From Torymus aiolomorphi (taxonomy: Eukaryota > Arthropoda > Insecta > Hymenoptera > Torymidae): DNA of 64,000 nucleotides. Positions within the stretch are counted from its first letter, which is position 1, and every line of letters begins with the position of its first letter. Below the pieces are notes generated by a model. That model did not search any database. It saw nothing but the letters and a program-made list of their open reading frames with translations, and was not told the origin of the DNA. The DNA lies in NCBI GenBank assembly GCA_036365515.1, contig CM070876.1, positions 126,553,394-126,617,393 on the forward strand, read 5' to 3'. Of this stretch, positions 12,806 to 25,990 are shown in pieces. A program made the translations under genes and the position numbers.

Positions 12806-13399
12806 GAACAATTTCATTAATATCTGCCATCATGAGGAGGATTTTGGCTTAAAAGTTAAGTCGCACAACTTTTTTTCTACTAGCCATGGGAAAAGTCCGT
12901 GTGATGGATGTGGAGCAGTGGTTAAACGAACAGTACGCAGGGCATCCTTACAAAGAACATCAGAAAAACCAATTTTAAATCCAAAAGACATGTATGATTA
13001 CGTTAGTGAAAATATTGATGGAATAAGGTAAAAATAATATAATTTAGATTTTTTGACTATATTATTTGATTATGTATTTCAATAATAAATCATTATGTGT
13101 TATAAAAATATAGAATATTTGGTTTTTAGATCTATTTGGGTGAGTCAAAAAACAATTGAGAAAAGGCGTAAAGTACTAGAATGCCGTTTTAAATTGACCC
13201 GAACTATACAGAATACAAGAAAATATCACTGCTTTATACCCATTGATGATTCAACATTAAAAGCAAAACTTACTTTGTTTGATAATGATTATAAAATAGT
13301 TAAAATAAAATGAATATTACAAAAAAAATTACTTAAATTCTTATTTTCAACTTTAATTATCTATAAAGTCTGCATAGGTAATTTAATCAACCTAAAGCC

Positions 13400-14408
13400 A
13401 TTACTATCGCTTGCTCGCATCGCATGCGCGCATGGCTTGCTCACATCGCTTGGGCTGATCGTACGTGCTTCTCGCAAACTTATGGTTGATCTTGTAAATA
13501 AAACTTTTCCTATATTTCACAAGCTCTAATTTTACGACTGAAAAATATTTTTTTATAAAAACGGCTATAACTTTGGCTCTAGTGGTCCTAGAAAAATCAG
13601 CGACTACGGATTTTAAAGGTCTCGGAACCACCTTTGTATCTATGTTACGTATACGTGTCAAAAATAATTATAAGATGGTAGAATTCATGTGAGTAGAGAG
13701 CCATTTTTGATTATTTTAGGTATCGAAAAATTAGATATTATAATGCTCGACAAAAAATTATTTTTTGACTTTTTCCTATGATAGGAAAAGAGTATAGTTA
13801 GATAACATCATATTCTAATGAAAAATACTTTTGTTAATGATTTTTAATTAAAATCCGGTTGACACTGTGACCATGAACACGGTTGATTTTTGCGATTTTT
13901 GATAAAAACGTCAACTTCAAAAGGCTGTATCTTGAAGTCTATTCAATCAATTTAGGTCCTCAAAAAAAGAAATTGAAGGTCTCATGGAGACAAAAGAAAT
14001 GAGACCTAGTGAGCTCAAAAATGTGGAACCAGTTACGAGATATAGAGGTTTAGAGATGATCTAAAAATGATGAAATGCAATGGCCATATCACAGATCGCC
14101 AATAAAACCTAAATCATCATTTCATATCAGTGTATTTTTTTTCTTAAAATTTGAAGAAAGAGAAAAAAAATGAGACCTCACCGACCTCATTTTGTTAAAA
14201 TTTCAGCCTTTTAGAATTTTTTGAAAACTGGCTAAAAACAGGTCAAAATCAGGGTTTAAAAAAATTCCATCAGGAATTAGGAATGAGATAAGGGGCTGAA
14301 ATTTTGCACAAGCTATTTTTTTTATATGTACTTTCATAAAAAGAATCGTCGACAAAATCGACGACCCCCCCCCGCGCACACTTTTTAAAAAAAGTACAGG
14401 AACGACCC
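13400..14408 (-). repeat. Right terminal inverted repeat of the 6.8 kb transposon
   Basis: Inverse complement of 7564-8500. Beyond the shared 'AAACTTATGGTTGATC' it also carries about 40-70 bp related to the MITE left end ('CTTGGGCTGATCGTACGTGCTTCTCGC'), so part of the MITE-like sequence is present in both arms. The 3' end of the transposase lies just outside it. Confidence 0.8.
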
Positions 14409-14416
14409 ATATATAT

Positions 14417-14540
14417 GTTCTGATGTTTGTTCACAGGAAATAATTAAATACAAGGAGAGTGCAGACGCGGCGAATTTCAGGAGAGCGAGAGACAACTAAA
14501 ACCAGAAGTTTTATAAATATGAGAAGCATTCGGGAGGGAG
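14417..14540 (+). other. Copia 3' untranslated region with polypurine tract
   Basis: Short GC-richer segment after the transposon. It ends in CGGGAGGGAG (14,531-14,540) directly before a TGTTGG LTR start, as expected for the plus-strand primer of an LTR element. It is separated from the pol end at 7515 only by the inserted transposon. Confidence 0.5.
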
Positions 14541-14744
14541 TGTTGGAGTATAGCGAATGCTCTAAGGTTTGACACTTTAGTGTACAGCGCCCCCCCCCCC
14601 CCTCCACCATGCAGATCTCTAAGATGAGAGCGCGTAGCGCTCGATTCATTCTGAGAGCGCCTCTCGTACTATTCGGATGTGTCGTATAATAAATAGTCTT
14701 TTATACCTACATCTTTGTTCTTGTTCTTCTGCGCTACCTATCCA
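14541..14744 (+). repeat. Candidate copia 3' LTR
   Basis: Starts TGTTGGAGTATAG right after a polypurine tract and ends ...CTACCTATCCA. It contains an AATAAA signal near 14,690 and a C-run at about 14,589-14,602. Length about 204 bp is within the copia range. No matching 5' LTR lies in the window. It is either upstream of base 1 or lost. Confidence 0.5.
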
Positions 14745-15304
14745 TTAAATAATAACATTATTTATACTTTGTAATTTTATGTTTCAAAATTTACAATTTT
14801 TTTAAATATCAAGCAAATTCCGTAATTTCAATTTTTGATAACATGATTAATGAAACTGAATATTATTCATACATCTTATGGCATGGATCGAATAACTGAA
14901 TTTTGTTAATTCAGTAGTTATAAATATCTATTTTCAATAATATTAGGTTTACACAATTAGCGATACCAGTTTGGACATTCTCATCTATAAAAGGTGCACT
15001 ATCCATATTCATTCAATTGATATTATACATTATAATTATTCATTTAAAATATTAATGGTTTTTAGTAATTATTTATTTAAATAATATTTTAAGAAAATGA
15101 GTAACTTACTTTAAAATACTAATTAATTGAATTTGATTAACTCAAAAATGTTTCTTAAGGCCATATGTACCGTGACGATCTCTATCTTACCGACAGCTGA
15201 ATTTTATTTTTTTTTAATCGTTTTAATATTAAGTATCTTGCATCTATCTCTGTTAAAAATGTTATTAATTTTAAGATCATGTTCAACTCCAACATAGATC
15301 CCTA
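14745..15304. other. AT-rich DNA, no gene seen
   Basis: No coding or structural feature. 'AAGGCCAT...TTACCG.CA..TGAATTTTATTTTTTT' at about 15,160-15,212 resembles 44,302-44,358, suggesting a shared dispersed repeat. Confidence 0.5.
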
Positions 15305-16496
15305 CACTGAAAAAAAAATTTACTAAAATTAAACAAACTTTGTTTGGTTCTAGTAAATAATTTACTTCCAGTGTACTTAGAGAATATTTACTTGAATCTA
15401 AATACTGTTTTGTACTGGAATCAAATAAATAAATGTTTAACTAAAGTTAATATTTTTTAGAAATTAACTAATAAAAATAGGATTTTAAATAAATTTTAAC
15501 CTAAATTAAATATACATTTGTTAAAAACAAAAATGTATTTATTAAAATAAAAAAAAATATTTACTATGGAAAACGAATTAATGAAAATCTTGAATTATAT
15601 TACAAAAAATATTTACTAAGTTTTAGAAAACATTTATTATATTCAAAAAAAGCCAACTTTGGTTCAAGATTACGTAGTTTACAATTTAAAAAATATTTAC
15701 TTATAAAAAGAGACACATTTACTATTCAAAAATAATTAGGGGAAATTCTTTTTTTTTATTCTAATCAATATTTACTTAATTACACAAAATTGTAGTTACA
15801 TTTAAGAAAAGCCGGCCTTGTTGTAAAAATATCTTATTTTGTAACAAAAAAATATTTACTAGAAAATAGACAAATGTTTACTACAGAAAACGAATTCATG
15901 AAAATCATGGAATATGTTTTAGTAAATGTTAACTTGCATTTATAAAACATTAATTACGTTCAAACAATAGAACTTTTATTGCGTCAAACAAAGTAAATTA
16001 TTTCCTTGTGTCAAAGTTTGCATTCCTTAATTTAAATAAATATTTGCTTAATCGAAACAAATATTTCTTTAAATGTATAAACATTTTCTTTAAAATAAAA
16101 ATTATTTGTTTGAAAGTATTGAATATTTACTCCTATGAGGTTAATATTTCTTTATATAAACAAATTATTTAATTGTACTGAAGGTTGCCCCTATACCATT
16201 GAATTAAATAAATGTTTGTTTAAATCGATGAAGTCTTTCAAGTTTTTAATCAACTATGATTATGACAGTTGGTGATATTAAACACCTATTTGACTCAATT
16301 AAATATTTTTTTGACATCAATATTATTTTTTGATTCAAATAAATATTTACTTGAAAGTAATAAAATTCATTAAGTGAAGTAAAAACTTAAAGAAATATTT
16401 GCTTGATTTAATAATTATGTTTTACTTACCTGAATGTGAGAATTGAAGTTAACGATTTTTTTACAACAATTTTTACACTTTACATATTATATTCGC
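15305..16496. repeat. AT-rich CACTG-ended element, part left of gypsy A
   Basis: Begins TA|CACTGAAAAAAAAATTTAC at 15,303, the same terminus as the element inserted in Penelope at 49,750. The interior is a degenerate iteration of 'AAATATTTACT' with no coding signal. Gypsy A inserted at 16,497, so the element continues after 39,262. Confidence 0.55.
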
Positions 16497-16999
16497 TGTA
16501 ACGGCAAGCGCGTCTGTGTGTGTGTAGGTGCGCGAACACGGAGCTCAGATCGAGCCGACCTCCGACACACGAGATACACACGGGTAGATGCCCGAAAACG
16601 TAAACATGCCGCGGCCTTGGAGAAGGCAAGGCCGACGATTTCGGCATGAGGATTCGCGAATAGAGTCGGGCTTATCCTCGTATTTCTCCGGGGGCTTGCG
16701 TGTGTGTGTGTGTGTGTGTGTGTGTAGTTGCGCGTACGTATAGCTGTGCGAAAAGTACCGAGCGCAACTACGACACACAATAAGTCCCGAAATGAAAAAT
16801 CGCGACAACCTTGCGCGAAGGGGAAGGAGAGCGAGAGACAGAGCCCGGCAGTATCGCTTGAGCCTTTGCCGGTTGAGCCACGCGTTCCCCCGAGATAGAA
16901 GCAGCAGAGTGCACGGGAGAGAGAAGGAGCGAGGTGCAAGAGGCGCAGCAGTGCAGCGGTGAGATAGCGAGGGAGAGACGACGGCGGCAGCGTGCACAG

Positions 17000-17047
<48 letters not shown>

Positions 17048-17848
17048 AGAGAGAGAGAGGGAGAGAAACGCCGCGCCGGCAGCTACAGTGGCAGCGAGAG
17101 AGAGGGAAAGAGAGAGAGACGCCGCCGGCAGCTACAGCGGCGGAGAGAGCAAGAGAGACACGGCAGCCTACACCGCCCGGCCAATCCCTCACGGACGCCA
17201 CGGTAAGTCCTGGCCAGGCGAACGCGCGCTCTCCCCGCGGACGACGTGCGTCCGGAGAGCGAGAACCGCGCGAGCGAGCGAGGCTACCGACGCGCGCGCG
17301 AGAGCCGATCGCGCGCGGCGATCGGCCAACGTCGGCTCGAGCCGCCTTTACGTGTACGTGGGTGCGGCCGAGCGCACACGTACATTGCGTGCGCGGTCGC
17401 ACCACCCGTATCGGCGCGTACATATAGTGCGCGCCGCGCGTATACTGTAGAATTCCATTGCCGCCTCCAGGGGCAATAAAAATACTCTGATCTTTTACTT
17501 GTTCGCGTATTATTTCGCGCAACCCAAGTCCAGTCCCTTATTCGGTGGCACGGTGATGAACACCGCCAGCCTCCGCGGTCGTGAGTACGTAGTACTCGCG
17601 TGATAGCTGAGTAGCTGGGGCAGCACGCTCGAAAGAGAGCGCGACGACGAAGTCGCGCATTGTAACGGGGCGAAAAGGCGCGGCTGCCGCTGAAAGCAGC
17701 CGACGACGAGCAACAGCACGGAGCTGACGGGCCGCTAATCGTCGAAGGTTGGCACGAGTAAGGGCTCGCGCCTGTCAATTGCTGCGCCGTTCATCGGCAA
17801 GTCCGCTTTGCGATATAGCGCACCGAGGACAGCTTTTAGCCCGTTACA
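16497..17848 (+). repeat. Gypsy A 5' LTR
   Basis: GC-rich LTR of 1352 bp with a (TG)n run near 16,698-16,724 and a long (GA)n block at 17,003-17,060. An AATAAA signal lies in 'GGCAATAAAAATACTC' (about 17,473). It carries about 113 bp (17,217-17,329) absent from the 3' LTR. Long open frames on the minus strand here are low-complexity by-products. Confidence 0.85.
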
Positions 17849-17850
17849 AC

Positions 17851-17858
17851 TGGCGCCC
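17851..17858 (+). promoter_or_regulatory. Primer binding site of gypsy A
   Basis: TGGCGCCC two bases after the LTR end complements the 3' end of a lysine-type tRNA as used by many gypsy and retroviral elements. It would prime minus-strand DNA synthesis. Confidence 0.7.
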
Positions 17859-18787
17859 ATAACGTGTGGATACACGGACACCTGCCACCGACAAGCGTGC
17901 GGGCAAATTGTTTTTTTTTCCTACGGATTGAAGGAAAAGCGGGTGGTACAGATAACCGCGTCGCGTCGCGTACCAAATTTCGCAAGCGCGCGGGAACTTA
18001 CGTGTGTAAGCGTGTGTGTGTGGATTCTGTCGGTACGAAGACCGGCAGTGAGAAATACATTTTTTTTCTCGACCGGAATGACGTAACAACGTCGGGTTTA
18101 CAATGGAAAACACGACTGTTGGTTTTAAATTAATAAAACTATGGTGCTCTCTTTTGAGCCTAGATTTCGAGAAACCTACTAGCTCGGGCTAGAGCCAGAT
18201 ACTACTTTGCAGGATAGGATAGAAGGTATGGGCAGCAGAAGGCGCAACACGGTTGTAAAACTAAGAATTGAAGTTAAATTTTTTTGCGACTCGGTTTTGT
18301 TTATTTGACTACAAAAAGACGGATGTTTAAACGGGAGTGGGTACCCAGACTAACATCCGAAATTTTGTAGTATAATTTTACGCGCTAAAAATTGGGATCG
18401 TTTTAGAATGATGGATAGATTTGTAGAAGAAACACTTTATTTTAGTGGAACGCCGTTACGAAAACACGATTTACTTTACATGAAATGGGGTTTATATTTG
18501 GGAAAATAGACTGAACTGGCTGGAAGAGATAGAATAAGATAGCAATATATTTTTTAAATCTACTTACTTTTATTTATCCTTAATCCTTGATGGATTCCGT
18601 TGGTCTGTTGTTGCCTCCGCTTACAATTTTATATAAAAGGTGCTGTTTTATTTGTTATTAAGTGAATTAAGAATAGAATCAAATCTAACGCCCGTATTTT
18701 TGTTTTATATGTATTCAATTTTATTTAAATGTAAGTGAATATTACCCTTGCACGGTAATAAGTTTAACAAGCATATTATTTGAACGT
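17859..18787 (+). other. Gypsy A leader, interrupted by gypsy B
   Basis: No gene. A hairpin is visible (ACTACAAAAAGACGGATGTTT near 18,308 with AACATCCGAAATTTTGTAGT near 18,352). The leader is cut at 18,788 by the gypsy B LTR. Confidence 0.5.
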
Positions 18788-19407
18788 TGTAACGCTCACT
18801 TTTTGAGCATTACAATTAGTAATATAAAAATGAGAAAAACCCCAAATGTGGTTGTAGGGGCTCCTTTCTGGCTAAGCATCCAGAACAGAAAACCCTAACT
18901 CAAAGGAAAGTATACTTAGCAGAAGGGGGCCCAAGCAACCCATACGATATCCTAACTACCACTGTTACCTGTCAGATGCGATGCGAGGGAGCTGAGCTCA
19001 CTCTCCTCCGGTGTCGTGTTGTATACCTGCTGCCATGGAGAGTACAGCCGCTGGCGGCTCCCTACACCTTGTGAGGGCTTCAGATGTCTCGCCATCCTTG
19101 ACGCACGCTGTAGCAACACCAAGTCATCGTCGTCGTCGTCGTCGTGCAGAACACCGCGGTAGGCGCGTACGTAAACACTAGGCCGCGCGCTGCCGTCACA
19201 TGCGTTATGGGTGAGCGAGAGAGAAAGACAGAGAGCCTAGTACCCGCACAAGAACGAGTGGTGGCGCTCGCTCGCGGGGACTTGAGGACTCGTTCGTCCG
19301 TCGGTGTGCGCTGCTCGGCCACCCCATTGTGGACCGTAGTACGCGCTAGTAGTCTGTCGCTATTCCGCCGTATCGCCTATCGCCTAACTCTTTGAAGCGT
19401 GCGTGTG
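18788..19407 (+). repeat. Gypsy B 5' LTR, truncated
   Basis: Begins TGTAACGCTCACTTTTTGAGC and parallels 32,004-32,740. It lacks about 125 bp present in the 3' LTR (32,196-32,320). Homology stops after 'GAAGCGTGCGTGTG' near 19,407, where unrelated AT-rich repeat begins. The rest of the LTR and the primer binding site were not found, so this end is rearranged or invaded. Confidence 0.75.
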
Positions 19408-20700
<1,293 letters not shown>

Positions 20701-22700
20701 ACGACGAGAAGCCGTTGACAGTGGACTTGAAGAAGAAAAATTTGATAAAGAATAGAACTTGAAGAAGATTGTTTTCCATTCATATAAGAATTAAAATCAC
20801 AAACAAATAAATTGCAAATGGAACCTCAATGAATAGCCATGAAAAAATTACAAGTTAATATTTTCCATAAAATTTTTCCAATTTTTTCGTGAACATTTAT
20901 TTTTCGAATTTTAATTTAATAAAAGGAATCAAAAAATTATTTTGAGGAAGCTACGTGCCAATGAAATGGGAGCGGTTTTTTTTTTTGGTCATTGTATGTT
21001 TGACATTTTTCTCGCTTTTCTATCATATGGTAGTTAGAAAAATCTTGTCAAAACATTGTGTAGATGTTACGTTACAAAAGTCTTCTAAATAGATAGAAGA
21101 TTTTTGTGAAAATCAATTTCGTCACGAAATTTAAAAAAATTGATAATTGCTAAAAATAATATCGAAACATCTCGTTGAAGAGAAAATTGTCAAATAATAA
21201 ATTATTAATTATAGTCGGAAAAATTGGTAAAAAATTAGTAAATCCTGAAACTTTCATTATTGCACGCTCTCACAATTATAGTACCGAAACATGTTTCAGT
21301 AATTGACATAGAACGCAGCGCATTTCTGCACGAATAATAGCATTACTATTTTAATTATTTATCTCAATTATTTATGCATAATATTATTTGAAAATATCTT
21401 TCTTTTTATACACATCTGTTTTTATTCATATCTGCTTGCTCATTCTTTAATATATGCTTTTCATTAACAACCCGACAAATGCACTCTCACACTATCGAAA
21501 CACCTATTTATGCGCTTGGGGAAAAATTTTCTCATTTATGCGGTACCTATGGCTTTTAATTACTGGCACGATAGTTGAAACAGAAAATTGTTTTTGTTGT
21601 TGTTGTTTGAAACAAAGTGGCAACTAAGTGGAGTTTATGCACAATAGGGGATTTACTACTTTCAATAAAAATAAATCATATTTATTAAACTCGAATATAG
21701 AATAAACTAAAATAGTCTCGTATAGTGGTCGAAAATAATTAGTCGATTTTCGAGGCATACACGAGTAATACTTGTATACGAAACTCGGTTTGTTTACATT
21801 CCGCGAGTCCGCTGTGCGCGAGACACGTTCTAATGTACACCTATTATAGTACATAGCTACCGAGAAGAATTATTTGAAATATATCATCACGCTTAAATAC
21901 ACAGTTTTAAAATTTTATTTCTGTCGAATAACATATCGTGAATATTATTATTTTTAAATAGTAAATTAAAATTGGTCTCATCGGAATAAGAGATTTTATA
22001 AATTATCATTCTGGAATATTATACTTAAATTATTGTTTTTTTTTAAGAACTATTTACAAGGTTATTGCTTTTAAAATGATATTAAAAATAGTGACTTTTA
22101 AATAAACAATTTCAAAATTATTGTAATAAATTTTTTAAAGAAAAAATTATATATTTATGATTTTTTTTTGGCGTTTAAATAATATTTTTAGCAGATTGTT
22201 ATTCTTTAATTGTATCTTTCGAAATTTTTAAATTCGAATATTATCGAAAACGGTATTTAAGCGGCGATTATTTTTAGGTAGAATATTGGAACTATAGTTG
22301 ACATTGAATATCTTATTTAAATTGGTATTACTATTAACGTGTTGTCTACAATATCTTTGCGTGTAGTTAAGGGTAGGCTGCTTTAAATCAAATTGTGAAA
22401 GCAAATTACTATTTAAAATAAACTGGTAGAATACACCTTTTAGGAATCAAGCCAGAAATTTTTAATGGCAATTTGCTTGATTATGGGAATATTGTCAGTA
22501 TTAGCTAGTATCAGCTGATCCAATCTATACTACACGACATAGTAAAAGTTATCCCTTCGACGGTCTAAACGAAACCCCTTACATCTTGCCGCATAAGAAC
22601 TTAGTTGTGCCCTTGCTAGAGTTTGTTATACAACATAATTACATCCCTATTGCAAAACATTTTTTTGCTTTCGTGCTTGATGGCAAGTTGCTTAGCTGGC
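20701..22700. other. AT-rich DNA, nothing recognised
   Basis: About 2 kb with no open frame of interest and no clear repeat ends. It separates the truncated gypsy B LTR from the gypsy B leader. Confidence 0.5.
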
Positions 22701-23599
22701 TTTTCATGTAGCGTCCGGTTCGAATTTTTTTTTATTTCAGTTGAGTTTGAATTTGGTTTTTGATTTGAATTTTAGTTTGGTTATCGAATAGAATTTAAAC
22801 CCGGCTGATTTGAATTTTGTTTGTTGTTGTTTTTTTTGGCTTTCGACTTTAAGTTTAAATTCGGCTTTAGCTCGACTTTTAGTTTGGCTTTCGGCTGGCA
22901 TTTTATTTTCTCTTCGCTATTACTATTCATTTGAATTAGTTGCTATCATTTTAAACTATTTTAGCATATAGCGAAGTGAGTATCGAACTATTTATTTTTT
23001 TTCTCGTTGTTATTGGTAGAATAAGGCAATTAAGTGGCGATAATTTCCTTTTTCTTCGGCGTGCTACACACATGGAGTGCATTTAGTAGTTGTAGTTAGT
23101 AGTTTTTTTTATTGTAGTAAGTTGGTTGTTGTAGGCGGGGCAAGCAATCAGAAACAACCGAGATATTGATATAGTTGCTTCGTTGTTAACTGATTGACTT
23201 GGACACGTCATATTTTTTTTTTTTGGATTGCATATTTTTCCATTAGTTTTTTTGCTGTTGACTCAGATACAGTCAATTGCAGTATTATTTTTTTCTGCTG
23301 CCTGTTGCTCGTTAGCAACAGATACTGCAGTGCTTGGTCGAATTTTTTTTTTTTTTTAGCTTTCTGCTTTTGCTTAATTGGCTTTATTCTGTTTTTTTTT
23401 TCTTTTCTTCATTTCTCGAATTGAGAGAGCCTTAGTGGCATCCCGAGGAAATAAGTCAGTTGACTTCCTGAGCATTTGCGCTTACGAAAGCGAAGGGTGA
23501 ACTCGTTTCACTCTTAAATAATAAAACCTTTTTATTATTTGATTCTCTTACTCGTCGTCATAGGAATAAAAAATTAAGTAATTATTTATTGTAGTCGAA
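22700..23599 (+). other. Gypsy B leader with degenerate tandem repeats
   Basis: The T-rich leader before gag contains degenerate repeats of 'TTYGRATTTNRRTTTGGYTTT' type at about 22,719-22,905. A short hydrophobic open frame at 23,194-23,424 is T-run translation and not supported as a gene. Confidence 0.45.
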
Positions 23600-25990
23600 A
23601 TGGCGTCGAATATGGAGAGAGATCAGCCGGAGGTAGATGCCGAGAGGAATCGGTTAGAGGCAGTTTTTCAATCTTACAGTCAGGAGAAAATGTTCCAGGC
23701 ACTGAAGAGTAGTCGGTTAAGTAGAGAAGGGAGTATGTCGGATTTAATCGATCGTTTAGTGAGATTTGACTTACGTCGGACGTTTGGGGCTAGAGCCGCT
23801 CCCTGGAATATCCTAGTGGATAACGATGCATCGTTCATCGTTCATCGTTCATCCATCGAGGGGATCTTTAGTGCCGGGACTAGAGCACCATGAGTCTTTT
23901 ATGGGCGTGACTACGGCGACTGGACTTGGAGAGGCTGTCGAGGTAGAAGATCCAGCCTCCAACTCAAGAATGAGGGAGATATTGGATCGATCTGTACAAA
24001 TGGAGACTGTGGCCACGAGTATGACCACAGTTGCAGATAGTAGTGTACCGTCGAGCATGGTATCGGCACTTTATGATGAAAATCCACAGAGGATGTACGA
24101 ATCAATTTATACTGTACTATCCTCCAAGACCAGCCAGCTGATGACAGTGATGAGCACTGGTGCCACACAGCATTCGCAGGGGGCCAGACCAAAAGTCCCA
24201 GATAGTAGAAATTCGAATAGTCAGCATTTGTATGATCTACCGAGGGCCCAATCTACGATGTACACTCCGTCAAACAATAGCCATATTTCCTCTACCCATC
24301 CAAACCTTCCTGGTGGATTGGGACCTTACCCACGGTATCTTTCTCGAAACCAATACATATCTCAACTTATCGAAACACATCCTCAACCACAACCTCAACC
24401 GTTACCTCCCCCTATCGAAACATTCCACATGTCACCACCGGCAACCTCACAATCCAACACTGCTCGTGTACATTTCGAAAATCACCCTCTGGTAGAATCG
24501 GAACCTCTAAGTAACTAAAACAGGACTTCGTGTATCGAAACTAGTCAGTCGTCGTATCCTCCTCGGACAGAAGCGAGTTTAATCAGAGAAGCGAACATTC
24601 ATCTTCCTGGTTCGACTTCCCAATCAAGTAGAGAACCGAATACTCTACCATTACCAAACCAATTTCCGTCGAGTAGAATAGAAAATTCTCAGGCGGTGAT
24701 AAATCAACAAAATCAGTCAGGTATAGAAGGGGTGAGGAGACATAACCCTCAACAGCCCCTGGTGGAAAATGCGAGATCGTCGTTCGCAGGGCAGGGCTCC
24801 CAGCAGGGATTTGATGGGAGTATGGGTTTTTATCCCCCCAATAGTGATTACCCTTGGTCATACCTGCCTATGTATCCACCTTACGGATACTATCCTCCGA
24901 TGGCATATGACCAACACGCTCTTCCATTTGATTATCGTAACTCTGCGCAAAATGACCCTAGATATGCCTCATTTTCGCAACCCTCAATAGTAGATATGTC
25001 AAGACGTTCTTCAAATCTTGATACCACATTTCAAAGAGAAACTCGAACATGTACTCTATTGCAAAAGTGGCAAGTCAGTTTCTCTGGGAAATATAAAGAA
25101 GACGTCGAGGAATTCATAGAAAGAATTAAAGAGTGTCAGTACTCATTAAGCGTAACTGATGGGGAAATATTAAAATTGATTCCATCGATATTGTCAGGTG
25201 CAGCCCGGTACTGGGCAAGGCCGTTAAGTAGAAATTGGAAGTCGACGTCAGACTTCTTCGCAGCCCTTCATCTGCAATATGGGGTTCCAGGTTTCCAAGC
25301 CCGCCTCGAGGAAGAAATTCGATCGAGAACGCAAGGGCCAGAGGAACCAATTTCGACCTTCCTTTCAAATTTAAGATTGTTGTTGGACAAAGTAGTACCA
25401 AAAATGACGGTAGAGGCGCAACTCGAAAGAGCATATCGAAACTTGCACCCTTCACTCTACCGCTTCATATTTAGAGAACAGTTTAAGTCGTTCGAGGAAT
25501 TGCAAAAATTGGGACAAAGAGTGGAGGTAAGGAAGGAAAAAGAAAAAACATATCGCCCACCGCCTCTCCCAGAAGCATCACTTTTTCCCAACTTCGCATG
25601 CCTAACAAAAAAACGAACGAAAGCAGCGGTCATCAACACTATCGAAACGGAAGGCGAACAAAATGTAGCTGCGGTAAAAGAAGTTATGAAGGACTACCCA
25701 ATACCGAAACGACAAGGAGGAAAACAAACACCCCCAAGCGGCACAGCACCAAGGGCGAAGCCGCCCCAGGAAACCAGCAAGCCGTAGGAGAAAAAGAAGG
25801 CGACAACAAAAGCGCACCAACCGGCAATAACTCAACAGCCTCTCAAACACCGAGGAGAAATAGCACGGCATCCGACAAATGCTGGGTATGTCAGAAACAA
25901 GGACACTGGGAAAGGAGCTGCAAAGAAAGGCGAGGAATCCTATGCTATAGATGTGAACACCCTGTTCAACTTACATGGTCATGGCAAACG
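23600..25990 (+). pseudogene. gag: Gypsy B gag, broken
   Basis: Starts at ATG 23,600 (MASNMERDQPEVD) and shifts frame near 23,830-23,890, close to a duplicated 'TCGTTCATCGTTCATC' (slippage likely). A long Pro/Ser/Gln-rich region follows, with in-frame TAA at 24,516-24,518. The capsid core follows, with gypsy-type 'LLQKWQVSFSGKYKEDVEEFI' and 'RTQGPEEPISTFL'. It shifts again near 25,780 to a segment with one intact CCHC knuckle (CWVCQKQGHWERSC) and the start of a second (CYRC...) that lacks its His and last Cys. The gag core is homologous in layout to gypsy A gag at 36.1 kb. Confidence 0.85.

Larger units (their letters stand above)
9529..13312 (+). pseudogene. Spliced DDE-like transposase of the 6.8 kb transposon, five exons, broken
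   Basis: Exons: 9529-10,432; 11,360-12,380; 12,806-13,027; 13,130-13,312, with damage inside the second segment. Every join uses GT-AG and preserves frame: GTAAGT at 10,433 to CCAG at 11,359, GTAAGA at 12,381 to TGTAG at 12,805, and GTAAAA at 13,028 to TTTTAG at 13,129. The N-terminus is Cys/His-rich (CDHHLHKY, CCNC, CKNC), suggesting a zinc-binding DNA-recognition domain, followed by a Ser-rich linker. The central part has candidate catalytic aspartates in 'LQDFAENF' and 'YMSDGAPTQYKNK'. The next exon has 'ATSHGK'-like 'STSHGKSPCDG', which may hold the third acidic residue. The C-terminus ends 'HCFIPIDDS...YKIVKIK'. Damage: TAG at 9577, TGA at 11,569, frameshifts near 11,690 and 11,915. I recall similar anonymous proteins in insect genomes but cannot name the family. 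Confidence 0.7.
7564..14408. mobile_element. 6.8 kb DNA transposon with ~0.9 kb terminal inverted repeats
   Basis: The left end GGGTCGTTCCTGTAC at 7564 is mirrored at 14,408. The arms align almost base for base for over 900 bp (7564-8500 against about 13,479-14,408), with few substitutions and small indels. The interior carries a five-exon transposase-like gene (9529-13,312). Flanking ATATATAT on both sides may be the duplication. It sits between the copia RNase H end and the copia 3' LTR, so it appears to have inserted into the copia 3' untranslated region. The arms contain a G-run (7600-7606) and its C-run partner (about 14,366-14,373). I cannot assign it to a named superfamily. Confidence 0.85.

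Noticed and set aside
16545..17522. 325-codon minus-strand open frame and overlapping plus-strand frames in the gypsy A 5' LTR
   Set aside because: Composition-driven: GA/GC-rich LTR translated as Arg/Glu or Ser/Leu repeats. The same frames are broken in the 3' LTR.
23194..23424. Small hydrophobic protein in the gypsy B leader
   Set aside because: Phe/Leu-rich reading of T-runs. No conserved motif, and the position is in untranslated leader.
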